Origin: an uncultured Bacilli bacterium
GTDB taxonomy: Bacteria > Bacillota_I > Bacilli_A > RF39 > UBA660
Length of the DNA: 62,708 bases
Assembly (NCBI GenBank): GCA_947631155.1
Contig: CANRKG010000007.1
Coordinates: forward strand, 1-62,708
Reading direction: 5' to 3'
Shown: piece by piece, positions 29,697 to 39,358 of the stretch
Layout of the letters: each line of letters begins with the position of its first letter
Position numbering within the stretch: position 1 is the first letter of the stretch
Made by a program: the position numbers and the translations under genes
Notes under the pieces: model-generated
The model's input: the letters and a program-made list of their open reading frames with translations, nothing else
Told to the model about the DNA's origin: nothing
Database searches by the model: none

Positions 29697-30192
29697 TAAT
29701 AATACCAAATTTTGATTTTAATTCATCATAGGATATAGATGCATTCGCTGGGGAAGTACTAGGTAAATATATAGCCTCGATGCCTACTTTAGCTAAACAG
29801 TATTTATTATAAAAACTATATGCTTTTCTACCTAAGGTAAAGATTTTAACTATATTAGTTTTTCCAACTAATTCATGAATTTTATTGGGTTTGATGTCAA
29901 TAATTGATGCATCACTAGAACCAACAATTTGACAACTTTCAACAACATCCCATAACGCAATGTGATGTTTAGTTAAGAATTGCTTTTTTTCAGTAATTGT
30001 AGTTGGCTTTTTTTCATTGTAAATAGCTGCTAAAACTTTCCAAAACTTATTTTGCGGATGAGAATAGTAGAAACCTTCTTCTCTTGATTTTACACTAGGA
30101 AAACTTCCTAATATTAAGATTGAGGAATCTTTGTTATAGAAAGGTTCAAAGTCATGATTTACTCTAGACTTTTTCCCTGATAAGTGTTTCGT
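29677..30192 (-). CDS. Hypoxanthine-DNA (deoxyinosine) glycosylase, Mug/UDG-like, apparent ACG start
   Basis: The minus strand encodes an uninterrupted UDG-superfamily protein: SILILGSFPSVKSREEGFYY, then SHPQNKFWKVLA, 'HHIALWDVVESC' and LPSTSPANASISY near the end. This is the DNA-deoxyinosine glycosylase pattern, which removes hypoxanthine and related damaged bases. No ATG, GTG or TTG exists between the upstream in-frame stop and the first conserved strand. An ACG at 30190-30192 lies 8 bp after AAGGAG (30201-30206) and would give 171 residues. It overlaps the upstream radical SAM gene by 34 bp. It may start at ACG, start at another rare codon, or have lost its start by mutation. Confidence 0.75.
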   Translation of the reverse strand, partial: TKHLSGKKSRVNHDFEPFYNKDSSILILGSFPSVKSREEGFYYSHPQNKFWKVLAAIYNEKKPTTITEKKQFLTKHHIALWDVVESCQIVGSSDASIIDIKPNKIHELVGKTNIVKIFTLGRKAYSFYNKYCLAKVGIEAIYLPSTSPANASISYDELKSKFGIIKQKNGT

Positions 30193-31097
30193 TTTACCAT
30201 CTCCTTATCGATTTCATTCAAAACGCCAAATTTTTTAATAAGCCAATTTGGTTCTATTAAATCTTCTACTTTAGGATCACCCGTTATCCTATGAATTACT
30301 ATTTCTTTACGTAATAATTCTAATTGACTAATAACAATATCAACATACTCTTCTTTAGTTAATATTTTAAACGGCTTTGTTTTATATAACTTTTCTAAGG
30401 GGGTGTTTTTTAAGATACTAAGCATATGAATTTTTATACCCTGAATATCAAGGTTATTTAAGTATTTAACGGTATTAAGCATATCTTCTTTAGTCTCATA
30501 AGGAAGCCCATTAATAATATGAACAACAACATCAATATTTCTATTACGTAGTGATTTAACCATATTAGTAAAACAGTCTAGGGAATGACATCTATTTATT
30601 AATTTAGATGTTTTATCATTTATTGTTTGTAATCCTAATTCGATTGTTAAATAAGTCTTTTTATTTAACTCTTCTAAGTAATCAAGACATTCATTAGTAA
30701 TAGAATCAGCACGGGTGGCAATATTAAGTCCAATAACATTTTTTTGATTTAAAATTAATTCATAAATTTCTTTTAATTTTTCAACAGGAGCATAAGTATT
30801 AGTTCTAGCTTGAAAATAACCAATGTATTTAGCCTTTGGCCATTTCTTTTCATAAATTTTAGCAACATCATCAAATTGTTTTAATAAATCATCTTCTATT
30901 TTACCAGCAAACTCACCACTACCACTTTTAGAACAATAAATACAACCGCCATAACCTACAGATCCATCTAAATTGGGACAAGAAAAACCAGCATTTAGGC
31001 TGATTTTACATACTTTAGAATTAAATTTATGTTTATAAAAGTAGTCTAAGGTATGATAACGTTTATTATTATCACTATATATAAATGGATTAATCAT
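30159..31097 (-). CDS. TIGR01212-family radical SAM protein (YhcC/YtqA type)
   Basis: The 312-residue protein begins with the family opening 'RYHTLDYFYKHKF', then the cluster cysteines in SCPNLDG and GGCIYCSKSGSG. Further matches are 'AYFQARTNTYAP'-like (YIGYFQARTNTYAPVEKL), ELGLQTIND and HIINGLPYETKEDM. TIGR01212 proteins are widespread radical SAM enzymes related to Elp3; several have been linked to tRNA modification, but no reaction can be read from this sequence. The end (RNTYQGKSLE) overlaps the glycosylase frame. The ribosome site is AGGTGA. Confidence 0.9.
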   Translation of the reverse strand: MINPFIYSDNNKRYHTLDYFYKHKFNSKVCKISLNAGFSCPNLDGSVGYGGCIYCSKSGSGEFAGKIEDDLLKQFDDVAKIYEKKWPKAKYIGYFQARTNTYAPVEKLKEIYELILNQKNVIGLNIATRADSITNECLDYLEELNKKTYLTIELGLQTINDKTSKLINRCHSLDCFTNMVKSLRNRNIDVVVHIINGLPYETKEDMLNTVKYLNNLDIQGIKIHMLSILKNTPLEKLYKTKPFKILTKEEYVDIVISQLELLRKEIVIHRITGDPKVEDLIEPNWLIKKFGVLNEIDKEMVKRNTYQGKSLE

Positions 31098-31148
31098 ATA
31101 ACTTCACCTAATAAATATTTAATTTATAATATCATACCACTTTTTAAA

Positions 31149-31733
31149 TTATTCTACTACTACTTTTTCAAACACATAATTATCATTGATAGAATCTTTT
31201 TTAAATGTATATGCTTTTGTTAGCATCATTTGGTTCAATTATATCAGCATTAATTACTAAATGATTATCTTTTTTGTAAGCAGAAATCAATTTCTCTTTT
31301 TCAGCTTCTTCAAATTTTTGCATATCTTGATTTGTGTATGCTTCGGACATTTCATTATTCATTTCACCGCAATATGCTGTCTCATTTAAAAATTCTAAAT
31401 CGGAACAAGGAAATAACGATTTAAATCTTTAATAGCTATGTTTTCATAGGTTATTCTTAATTTTGCTAAATTGCTGTTATTAATGGTTTCTTCTTGAACA
31501 CTACTATATCCAAAGTTATCAAGCCTAAAGATATTAAATAAATTAGTAACTAAACCACTATTAATATCAAGTTCTTCTTTGTTATTTACTTTATTTGTTG
31601 TTACTACTTGTTTAGGTTTTAAAATAATTCCTTTATCATAACAGATATAACCAACTAAACCTAAAATTATAAGTACTAATAAGATAATTACTATAATTAA
31701 CCCTTTCCCTGTTTTATTAGAGTTGTTTTCCAA
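31149..31733 (-). pseudogene. Broken gene for a single-pass membrane protein
   Basis: The intact part (TTG start at 31733) gives 112 residues with an N-terminal membrane helix (about 11-31) and an outer region ending KDLNRYF. From there one base shift restores a continuing frame (PCSDLEFLNETAYCGEM ... LVINADIIEPND), and a second shift near 31215 restores the end (LTKAYTFKKDSIND ... EKVVVE, stop at 31149). Two frameshifts in one gene suggest decay, unless the assembly has errors. The ancestral protein would be about 190 residues; function unknown. Confidence 0.6.
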
Positions 31734-31872
31734 ATCAATATGCTTCCTTTCCTATTCTATAGTAGCATTATAGAATAAATTAATATTATTAATTTATTAA
31801 CAAGCTATTTATAATAATTGACTAAAAAAAATAGATTTAGTACAATTAAGTTAAAGTAAGGTAGGTGTTAAA

Positions 31873-33000
31873 ATGGCTACGAAAAGAAAATTCAAATTAA
31901 AACCAAAGGCTCAAAAATCTATAAAAATAATTGGTATAGTTTTAGGCATTTTTTTGGTTATTGTTATTGTTTACTTTGCAAATATTAAATCTTTAACAAA
32001 ATTAGGTTATAGTAAAGAAGCTGCTAAAAATATTATATTTAAGTTTAAGAAGAAAGAAGTTATAAGTTTAGGAAAAAATAAAACTTTAAATAAAGCTTTT
32101 GAAAGTGACGAATACAATGAAAAAAACTTTAGTATATATTCTAAAATTAAATATCAAAATCATAAAGATTTAATAGAAAATATAAATAAATTGGTCAAAA
32201 TTGGCTATACAAATGATGAGATAAACCTTATTTTATCTCATGGTAGTAATCAGGATGTGAAAGATTTTATTAAAAGAGGTAAAATTAGGTATTTAGAAGA
32301 ATTCTATACAGTTGATAATGCTAAATTAAAATATTATGATAGATATATAGAATATATGGATACCTCTCGTGAAGATGAAGAAACTAGTGTCTTATATGTA
32401 AATTTAGGATTAGATCAAGAAGATTATAAAAATTATGTTAAAGTAAAGGATTTTTCTTATACTATGCTTGTTAATAAACATAGAAAACTAAGTGAAAGCT
32501 TTGTTCCTGATTCTTTAGCGGTTATTTCTGAAGATTATGCAACAGAAAAAGGTATGAAAGCTAATAGAACAGCGATTTATTATGCAGAAAAAATGATTAA
32601 GGCGGCCAAAAAGGAGAATTATAGTTTAGTTATTACCTCAGCATATAGAAGTTATAAAGATCAGCAAAAAGTGGTTGATATGTATAAAGAACTTTATGGT
32701 GATAGTTATGTTCAAAACAATGTGTTATTGGCAGGATTTTCTGAACATCAAACAGGGTTAGGTTTTGACTTTGGAAGTGGTAAAACAGCACGCTTTACAC
32801 AAAGTGATGAATATAAATGGCTGGAAGATAATTGTTATAAATATGGGTTTATCCATAGATACAAAACAGAATATGAAGATATTACTGGTATAAAAAATGA
32901 AATTTCGCATTATCGTTATGTTGGTAAAAAAATTGCTAAATATATTTATGAACATGATATGACTTTTGAAGAATACTATGTTCAGTTTTTAGATAAATAA
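31873..33000 (+). CDS. D-alanyl-D-alanine carboxypeptidase, VanY/M15B type
   Basis: The 375-residue protein has a basic N-terminus, a membrane helix (about 17-37) and a C-terminal VanY-type zinc peptidase domain. SAYRSYKDQQ is the substrate-binding arginine box. SEHQTGLGFDFG carries the zinc ligands His and Asp, and EISHYRYVGKKIA carries the catalytic Glu and the third ligand His. It would trim the terminal D-Ala of peptidoglycan stem peptides outside the cell. The region between helix and peptidase domain has a repeat-like helical spacer (YSKEAAKNI and YTNDEINLIL). A terminator hairpin follows at 33003-33032. Confidence 0.93.
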   Translation: MATKRKFKLKPKAQKSIKIIGIVLGIFLVIVIVYFANIKSLTKLGYSKEAAKNIIFKFKKKEVISLGKNKTLNKAFESDEYNEKNFSIYSKIKYQNHKDLIENINKLVKIGYTNDEINLILSHGSNQDVKDFIKRGKIRYLEEFYTVDNAKLKYYDRYIEYMDTSREDEETSVLYVNLGLDQEDYKNYVKVKDFSYTMLVNKHRKLSESFVPDSLAVISEDYATEKGMKANRTAIYYAEKMIKAAKKENYSLVITSAYRSYKDQQKVVDMYKELYGDSYVQNNVLLAGFSEHQTGLGFDFGSGKTARFTQSDEYKWLEDNCYKYGFIHRYKTEYEDITGIKNEISHYRYVGKKIAKYIYEHDMTFEEYYVQFLDK

Positions 33001-33002
33001 TG

Positions 33003-33032
33003 AATATGGCAGCATAAAGGCCATATTTTTAT
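33003..33032 (+). terminator. Terminator after the carboxypeptidase gene
   Basis: AATATGGC and GCCATATT form the stem, followed by a T-rich tail. Confidence 0.7.
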
Positions 33033-33148
33033 ATGGAAAATAATTTAGGGTTTATTGTCGATAAAAATCGATATCTTGTAACTTTTTGGCTTGGAAATAC
33101 CTTTGTTTTATGTTATTATAATAATAGAATAATAAGAAGGTGTTGGCT

Positions 33149-35569
33149 ATGTATCCACTTGGAAAACAATTTGAGATAAGTTATAAGCAAGCCCAAGGTG
33201 AAAACAAGGCTATCTATAAGGGAACTAATTATAGAATTACAGTTATAACAGAAAGAGTAGTTCGTCTTGAATTTAGTCCAAAGGGTGAATTTGTTGATGC
33301 CCCAACCCAACTTATTAAAGCAAGAAGTTTAGGTTATCCTGAATTTAAAGTTAATCAAGATACAAATTTTATTGAAATCACTACTAAATATTTTAGATTG
33401 ATGTATACAAAAAGGCAACCATTCGTGGGAACAAAAATGGATCCAGCTAAAAATTTAAGAATAACACTAATGGCTCGTGAGCCAGAACGTCAACGCGATT
33501 GGTATTACAATCATCCTGAAGCTAGAAATATGAATGGAAATTTAGTTTCTATTGATGTACCTGTTAATAAAGTATTAAATAAAGGATTATATTCACTAGA
33601 AGGATTTGCTAGTATTAATGATACTCCAAATAAAATCTTAAATCCTGACGGAACATTTTCTGAACGACCAGAAGGCAGTGTAGATATATATGTTTTTATG
33701 TATGATCACGATTTTAAACAAGCTTTGCTTGATTATTATAAGATGACAGGCTTTCCAGAATTAATTCCTCGTTATGCTTTAGGAAATTGGTGGTGTAGAA
33801 ATTCAGACTATGATGATGCCAAATTAGATGAATTAATCAAAAAATTTGAAAAGAAAAAAATTCCTATCTCAATAATTCTTTTGGATAATGATTGGCATTA
33901 TCGAAATGTAGGTAATTATATTGGTTTAAAGACAGGATTTACATTTAATAAAAGCTTATTACCAAATCCCAAAGAAACTATAAAGAAATTTCATGATCGA
34001 AATATTAGGTTCGGTTTGAAAATAAACCCAGAAGAAGGTATATATCCTCATGAAATGTATTATAGTCAAGCTTGTAATTATTTAGAGATTGACGGAAATA
34101 AAATAATTACGTTTGATCCCTTAAATCCCAAGTTAATGGATGTTTATTTTAAGATTTTTCTTCATCCATTAGAAAATTTAGGTGTAGATTTTTTCTGGAG
34201 TGATTATAAGGGAAAACTTAATTTAACAAATTTATGGTTTAATAATCATTATATGTATTTAGACTCTGGAAGAAATCCCATCAAAAGACCAATGTTACTT
34301 TCTAGAAGTGCCATTTTTGCACCACACCGTTATCCTGTATTGTATGGGGGGAGCAGTGAAATTACATGGGATGAATTAAAGAAAACCCCAATGAGATATT
34401 TAAATGCTGCTAATATAGGTGTATCATGGTGGAGTTATGATGTTTCTGGTAACCATGGTGGTATAGAAGAAAGTGAATTATATATTAGAAGTTTACAATT
34501 AAGTGTTTTTTCACCTATTTTAAGGTTTCATGCTGCGAGAGGAAAATACTACAAAAAAGAGCCATGGCTTTGGGATCCTAAGACCGAAAGTATAGCGACT
34601 AACTATTTACGTCTTAGACATAGATTAATCCCATATTTATATACAGAAGCATATAATTATACTAAATCTGGAACACCCCTTGTACAACCGTTTTATTATA
34701 ATTATTTATGGACATATGATGATGATTTATATAAAAATCAATATTATTTTGGCTCTCAATTATTAGTTTGTCCTATCTTAACTAAAAAAGATACTGTTAT
34801 GGATAGAACTATTCATAGATTTTTTATTCCTGATGGTACTTGGTATGATTTTACAACAGGTAAAAAGTTTTTAGGTAATAGAAAATATGTTTCCTTCTAT
34901 AAAGATGAAGATTATCCTGTATTTGCCCATGCTGGAAGTATTATTCCTTTATCTAATCGAAGTGATTATAATAACACAGGAATTCCTACTGATATGGAAA
35001 TTCATATTTTCCCAGGTGTTTCTAATACTTATAATTTATATGATGATGATGGAGTTACTTCCCTTTACAAAGAAGGTTATTATTTAAAAACATCAATTGA
35101 TTATAATTACCTAAAGAATAATTATACAGTAATCCTAAGATCAATTGATGGTAAAAGTGGTATAGTTCCACCTAAGAGAAATTATAAAATAGTTTTTAGA
35201 AACGTAAAACAAGCAGAAGATGTAAATGCCTATTTTAATAATGAAAAAATTAATTGTAAGGCTTCTGTTGATGGAAATGATTTTATCGTAGAAGTAAAAC
35301 AAGTACCAACTCTAGGACAACTTACCATTAGTTGTAAAGGAAATGATATTGAAATAGATGCAGTTAGAGTTATTAATGATGATGTAAAAAGCATTTTACT
35401 AGATTTAAAAATAAATACATATCTAAAAGAAGAAATAGATAGAATTATGTTTGGAAAAGATTCTATTAGTAGAAAAAGAATTTCTATTAGAAAGCTTAGA
35501 AGAAGAGGTTTATCTAAAGAATATATGAGTTTATTTTTAAAATTACTTGAATATATTAGTGAATTCTAG
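33149..35569 (+). CDS. GH31 alpha-glucosidase-type glycoside hydrolase
   Basis: The start is the ATG at 33149; the in-frame GTG at 33140 overlaps the ribosome site AGAAGG. The 806-residue protein has an N-terminal beta domain, a GH31 barrel and C-terminal beta domains. 'YALGNWWCRNSDY' opens the barrel, DFFWSDYKG holds the likely nucleophile Asp, and SWWSYDVSGNHGG holds the likely acid/base region, with LRFHAARGK and LWDPKTES beyond. There is no signal peptide, so it acts on imported alpha-glucosides or similar sugars. About 90 C-terminal residues are a charged helical extension of unclear role. Confidence 0.93.
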   Translation: MYPLGKQFEISYKQAQGENKAIYKGTNYRITVITERVVRLEFSPKGEFVDAPTQLIKARSLGYPEFKVNQDTNFIEITTKYFRLMYTKRQPFVGTKMDPAKNLRITLMAREPERQRDWYYNHPEARNMNGNLVSIDVPVNKVLNKGLYSLEGFASINDTPNKILNPDGTFSERPEGSVDIYVFMYDHDFKQALLDYYKMTGFPELIPRYALGNWWCRNSDYDDAKLDELIKKFEKKKIPISIILLDNDWHYRNVGNYIGLKTGFTFNKSLLPNPKETIKKFHDRNIRFGLKINPEEGIYPHEMYYSQACNYLEIDGNKIITFDPLNPKLMDVYFKIFLHPLENLGVDFFWSDYKGKLNLTNLWFNNHYMYLDSGRNPIKRPMLLSRSAIFAPHRYPVLYGGSSEITWDELKKTPMRYLNAANIGVSWWSYDVSGNHGGIEESELYIRSLQLSVFSPILRFHAARGKYYKKEPWLWDPKTESIATNYLRLRHRLIPYLYTEAYNYTKSGTPLVQPFYYNYLWTYDDDLYKNQYYFGSQLLVCPILTKKDTVMDRTIHRFFIPDGTWYDFTTGKKFLGNRKYVSFYKDEDYPVFAHAGSIIPLSNRSDYNNTGIPTDMEIHIFPGVSNTYNLYDDDGVTSLYKEGYYLKTSIDYNYLKNNYTVILRSIDGKSGIVPPKRNYKIVFRNVKQAEDVNAYFNNEKINCKASVDGNDFIVEVKQVPTLGQLTISCKGNDIEIDAVRVINDDVKSILLDLKINTYLKEEIDRIMFGKDSISRKRISIRKLRRRGLSKEYMSLFLKLLEYISEF

Positions 35570-35589
35570 TATAATAAAGGAAATATTTT

Positions 35590-35790
35590 TAAATATTGGT
35601 AGTAGTAGTAATAGTTTCATTTATGGAAAGAGAATTTACGGTTGGTGAAAGTAATGCATAATGGACTATGAACTTGATTACCTTAAGTATTACGGGTAAG
35701 ATCGTTATCTCTATTAAGTGCATAGTAGATACTATGAATTAAGGTGGTACCACGGAAATAGTTTCGTCCTTATTTAAGGGCGTTTTTTTA
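35590..35790 (+). promoter_or_regulatory. T-box leader controlling the leuS operon
   Basis: The conserved T-box AAGGTGGTACCACGG is at 35741-35755, where uncharged tRNA pairs with TGG. Upstream are stem I elements, including GAAAGAGAATTTACGG and GGTGAAAG. A candidate Leu specifier codon CTT lies at 35673-35675, in GAACTTGATT. Downstream a terminator with arms CGTCCTTA (35765-35772) and TAAGGGCG (35775-35782) and a T-run competes with the antiterminator. Uncharged tRNA-Leu would switch on the two genes that follow. The start is approximate, and the specifier is inferred from position and gene identity. Confidence 0.88.
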
Positions 35791-35805
35791 TTTAGGAGGA
35801 TTGGA

Positions 35806-36159
35806 ATGCAGCAAATTATATTATTTTTAATGACTTATGCATTGGTTTTTATATTTTATTATTTTTTTATTACTAGGAAAACCAAGAAAAAGAATTCTAA
35901 AAAGATTCCAAAAGAAGTAAGTTATTTAGTAGGAAAGTATCAGTTAGATTTAAAAAAGATTGACTATAAAAAATTATTAATAATAATATCTTTAGTTAGT
36001 TCTTTAGATATAACTATAATTGTAACTTTAATGGTACTATTTGAAAGTTATTTAATAAAATTATTATTAGCGATAGTATTAATAATACCTGTAATATTTA
36101 TAAGTTATCATTTAGTAGGAATGTATTATAAAAAGAAAGGAATGACAAAAAATGTATGA
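35806..36159 (+). CDS. Small membrane protein between the T-box and leuS
   Basis: The 117-residue protein has three hydrophobic segments: residues 3-22, 58-80 and 84-107 or so. A basic loop rich in Lys follows the first. The GGAGGA ribosome site is strong and its stop overlaps the leuS start by 8 bp (ATGTATGA), so both are translated together and both fall under the leucine T-box. I do not recognise a named family. Confidence 0.7.
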   Translation: MQQIILFLMTYALVFIFYYFFITRKTKKKNSKKIPKEVSYLVGKYQLDLKKIDYKKLLIIISLVSSLDITIIVTLMVLFESYLIKLLLAIVLIIPVIFISYHLVGMYYKKKGMTKNV

Positions 36160-38965
36160 TTTTAAAAAAATAGAAGAAAAATGGAGAAAATATTGGGCAG
36201 AAAATAATACTTTTTATACAGATGTATGGGATTTTAGCAAACCTAAATATTATATTTTAGATATGTTCCCATATCCATCAGGTGTAGGATTACATGCAGG
36301 ACATCCAGAAGGATATACTGCTACAGATATAGTTTCTCGTATGAAAAGAATGCAAGGATATAATGTACTTCATCCAATGGGATACGATTCCTTTGGGCTT
36401 CCAGCTGAACAATATGCTGTAACAACAGGGAATCATCCAAATAAATTTACTGAAGACAATATAAAAGTTTTTACTAATCAATTAAAGTTAATTGGATTAG
36501 ATTATGATTGGAGTAAAGAAGTACGAACAAGTGACCCTAAATTTTATAAATGGACACAGTGGATTTTTAAACAATTATATAAAGATGGTTATGCTAAGTA
36601 TATTGATATGCCAGTTAATTGGTGTGAAGAATTAGGAACGGTATTATCAAACGACGAAGTAATAGATGGTAAAAGTGAGCGAGGAGGCTATCCAGTTGTT
36701 CGAAAAAATATGAAACAATGGGTTATAGATCAAGCAGCTTTTGCGGAAAAACTATTAGAGGGTCTTGAAGAAATAGACTGGCCTGAATCAACCAAAGAAA
36801 TGCAAAGAAATTGGATAGGTAAATCAATTGGAGCACATGTTATTTTTAAAATAAAAGATACGAATGAAGAGTTTAAAGTATTTACAACTCGTGCTGATAC
36901 TTTATTTGGAGCAACATATTGTGTAATGTCACCTGAACATGAATTAGTAGATGTCATCACCAGTAGTGATAAGAAAAAAGAAGTTGAAGCATATAAGAAG
37001 GAATGCGCTAAAAAGAGTGATTTAGAAAGAACAGAGCTAAATAAAGAAAAAACGGGTGTGTTCATTGGAGCTTATGCCATTAATCCTGTAAATAATCAAG
37101 AAATACCAATATATATTTCCGATTATGTTTTAGCTAGTTATGGAACAGGTGCTATTATGGCAGTTCCTGCTCATGATGATAGAGATTATGAATTTGCAAT
37201 TAAATTTGATATTCCAATTATTCAGGTTCTAGAAGAAGAAACAGGAACTCCTCAGGCTAATGAGACAACAAAAAAATCTATTGTTGCGATTGTTTATGAT
37301 CCAAAAGAAGATAAATACTTAACCATTAATTGGGGTAAAAATGGTGGACGTTTATTTGTTGGTGGTACTATTAAAGATAAAGAATCAGCTATTGATTGTG
37401 CCATTCGTGAAATTGAAGAAGAAACTGGATATAATGATTTAAAATTAATTGGTGAAGATTTTAAAATTAATCACCATTACTATGCGTATAATAAAGATAA
37501 ATATTTCAACATAGAAGCTACACCTATTTTATTTGAATTAGAAAGTAATAGACAAACAGAAACAAATTTAGATGACGATGAACAATTTAATGTAGAATGG
37601 GTATCTCGTGATGTCGTTGAAAAAGAAATAATAGATGAATTACATAAAAAGTCATTTGAATATGTCTTAAATCCTAAGGCAATGACTGGTGAAGGAATTC
37701 ATATTAATTCTGAATTTTTAAACGGTATGAAAAAGCAAGAAGCAATTGATACTATGATTGCTTGGCTAGAAGAAAAAAAGGTTGGATCTCGTCAAATTAA
37801 TTATCGTGTTAGAGAATGGATATTTGCTCGTCAAAGATATTGGGGAGAACCAATGCCAATAGTATATTTAGAAGATGGAAATATACATGTATTAGATGAT
37901 GATGAATTACCGTTAATTTTACCAGAATTAGAAGATTACAAAGGGCATAATGGTAAAGCTCCTTTAGAGAATGCATGTGAATGGAAACACTACAATCACA
38001 ATGGAATTAAGGGGCTTAGAGAAACTTCTACAATGCCAGGCTCTGCTGGATCTTCATGGTATTTCTTACGTTATATTGATCCAAATAATGATGACGAATT
38101 TGCTAACCAAGAATTATTAAAACATTGGTTGCCAGTAGACTTATATATTGGTGGTCCAGAACATGCAGTAGGACATTTGTTGTATTCAAGAATTTGGAAT
38201 CGCTATTTATATGATAAAGGTTTATCTCCTGTAAAAGAGCCATTTAAAAAACTTGTCCATCAAGGAATGATACTAGGAGCTAATGGCATAAAAATGGGAA
38301 AACGTTATCCAGAATTTGTAGTAAATCCAACAGATATTATTAATGAATATGGTGCGGATACTTTACGTTTATATGAAATGTTTATGGGCCCTCTTGAAGC
38401 TAGTAAACCTTGGAATCAACAAGGAGTTGAAGGAGCCCAAAAATTCCTAGATCGTATTTATCGTCTTTATGAATCTGGAAAAGTTAAGACAGAAGAAAAT
38501 AAGAACTTAGAAAAAATTTATAATCAAACAGTTAAAAAAGTTACTGAAGATTATGAAATTCTTAGTTTTAATACCGCAATTAGTCAAATGATGATCTTTA
38601 TTAATGCAGTTTATAAAGAAGAGACTTTCCCTAAAAAATACGCAGAAGGCTTTGTAAAACTTTTAAATCCAATTGCACCACATATTACAGAGGAATTGTG
38701 GGAACAATTAGGTCATAATAATACTATAGCCTTTGAAGAATGGCCAACTTATGATCAAAATGTATTAGTGGAAAATGAAAAAGATATTGCTGTTCAAGTT
38801 AATGGAAAAGTAAGAGCAACTATTAGAATAAATTCTGATGATTCAGAAGATGTAATTAGAGAAAAAGCTCTAGCAGCAGAAAATGTTATAAATCATACCA
38901 AAGATAAAGAAATTGTAAAAGTCATCATTATAAAAGGAAAAATTGTTAATATCGTTGTAAAATAA
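36152..38965 (+). CDS. leuS: Leucyl-tRNA synthetase with a Nudix domain inserted in the CP1 editing domain
   Basis: The 937-residue enzyme charges tRNA-Leu. The class I HIGH motif reads HAGH (48-51). The signature loop is KMGKR (714-718) rather than KMSKS, keeping the second lysine. Editing-domain residues are intact: TTRADT (245-250) and HDDRDYEFA with Asp345. Right after these, residues about 368-508 form an extra domain with a perfect Nudix box: Gly405, Glu411, then REIEEETGY (419-427). After it the ordinary LeuRS sequence resumes with [16 protein letters not shown] and [17 protein letters not shown] normal bacterial LeuRS is about 800-880 residues. The C-terminal tRNA-binding domain is complete. 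Confidence 0.96.
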   Translation: MYDFKKIEEKWRKYWAENNTFYTDVWDFSKPKYYILDMFPYPSGVGLHAGHPEGYTATDIVSRMKRMQGYNVLHPMGYDSFGLPAEQYAVTTGNHPNKFTEDNIKVFTNQLKLIGLDYDWSKEVRTSDPKFYKWTQWIFKQLYKDGYAKYIDMPVNWCEELGTVLSNDEVIDGKSERGGYPVVRKNMKQWVIDQAAFAEKLLEGLEEIDWPESTKEMQRNWIGKSIGAHVIFKIKDTNEEFKVFTTRADTLFGATYCVMSPEHELVDVITSSDKKKEVEAYKKECAKKSDLERTELNKEKTGVFIGAYAINPVNNQEIPIYISDYVLASYGTGAIMAVPAHDDRDYEFAIKFDIPIIQVLEEETGTPQANETTKKSIVAIVYDPKEDKYLTINWGKNGGRLFVGGTIKDKESAIDCAIREIEEETGYNDLKLIGEDFKINHHYYAYNKDKYFNIEATPILFELESNRQTETNLDDDEQFNVEWVSRDVVEKEIIDELHKKSFEYVLNPKAMTGEGIHINSEFLNGMKKQEAIDTMIAWLEEKKVGSRQINYRVREWIFARQRYWGEPMPIVYLEDGNIHVLDDDELPLILPELEDYKGHNGKAPLENACEWKHYNHNGIKGLRETSTMPGSAGSSWYFLRYIDPNNDDEFANQELLKHWLPVDLYIGGPEHAVGHLLYSRIWNRYLYDKGLSPVKEPFKKLVHQGMILGANGIKMGKRYPEFVVNPTDIINEYGADTLRLYEMFMGPLEASKPWNQQGVEGAQKFLDRIYRLYESGKVKTEENKNLEKIYNQTVKKVTEDYEILSFNTAISQMMIFINAVYKEETFPKKYAEGFVKLLNPIAPHITEELWEQLGHNNTIAFEEWPTYDQNVLVENEKDIAVQVNGKVRATIRINSDDSEDVIREKALAAENVINHTKDKEIVKVIIIKGKIVNIVVK
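37253..37676 (+). other. Nudix domain insertion within leuS
   Basis: This stretch codes for LeuRS residues 368-508. It starts with a beta strand ([18 protein letters not shown]) and follows Nudix topology: the [10 protein letters not shown] turn, the Nudix helix, then '[13 protein letters not shown]' and an FNVEWVSRD strand typical of Nudix C-termini. The metal-binding glutamates of the box are all present, so the domain could be an active hydrolase. The reading frame is continuous on both sides and base use is like the rest of leuS. Confidence 0.9.
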
Positions 38966-38975
38966 TAATTAACAA

Positions 38976-39008
38976 AAAATGTAGAAAAAAGATTCACATT
39001 TTCTTTTT
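38976..39008 (+). terminator. Terminator after leuS
   Basis: AAATGT and ACATTT flank a purine-rich loop and are followed by TCTTTTTTT. Confidence 0.5.
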
Positions 39009-39084
39009 TTCAACAATTTTTGTGGATAAAAAATATTAATATACTAATATCTAAATTTATTTGTTGAATAGAAAGGATATAGAC

Positions 39085-39255
39085 ATGAAAGTAAAAATTT
39101 TTGATGAAGAAAGTGAAAAAGATTTAGAAGAAAAAGTCAATAATTTTTTGGAAGAAACAGAAAAGGAAATACTTGATATTAAATATCAAGTAAGTTGTTC
39201 TGTATTTGGTGAAGAACAAATCTTTTGTTTTTCGGCAATGATTGTCTATAATTAA
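39085..39255 (+). CDS. Cse60-like sporulation-associated small protein
   Basis: The 56-residue protein MKVKIFDEESEKDLEEKVNN... ending CFSAMIVYN matches the Cse60 pattern I know from Bacillus: a 'KVKiFDE' start, an acidic helix, 'ILDIKYQVS' and a 'FSAMI.Y' end. Cse60 is a sigma-E-dependent sporulation gene of unknown function. I chose the ATG at 39085 because GAAAGGA lies just upstream; the TTG at 39061 has no site. Confidence 0.75.
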   Translation: MKVKIFDEESEKDLEEKVNNFLEETEKEILDIKYQVSCSVFGEEQIFCFSAMIVYN

Positions 39256-39300
39256 ATCTATGTATTTCCCAGGTTATATAAAATAAAAATCATCATTAAG

Positions 39301-39329
39301 TTGCAATAAAATATAATTTGTGTTAATAT
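39301..39329 (+). promoter_or_regulatory. Promoter of secG
   Basis: TTGCAA at 39301-39306 and TAATAT at 39324-39329 have 17-bp spacing, about 30 bp before the secG start. Confidence 0.5.
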
Positions 39330-39358
39330 AGTAACAGTAATTTGTAAGGAGGCAATTT

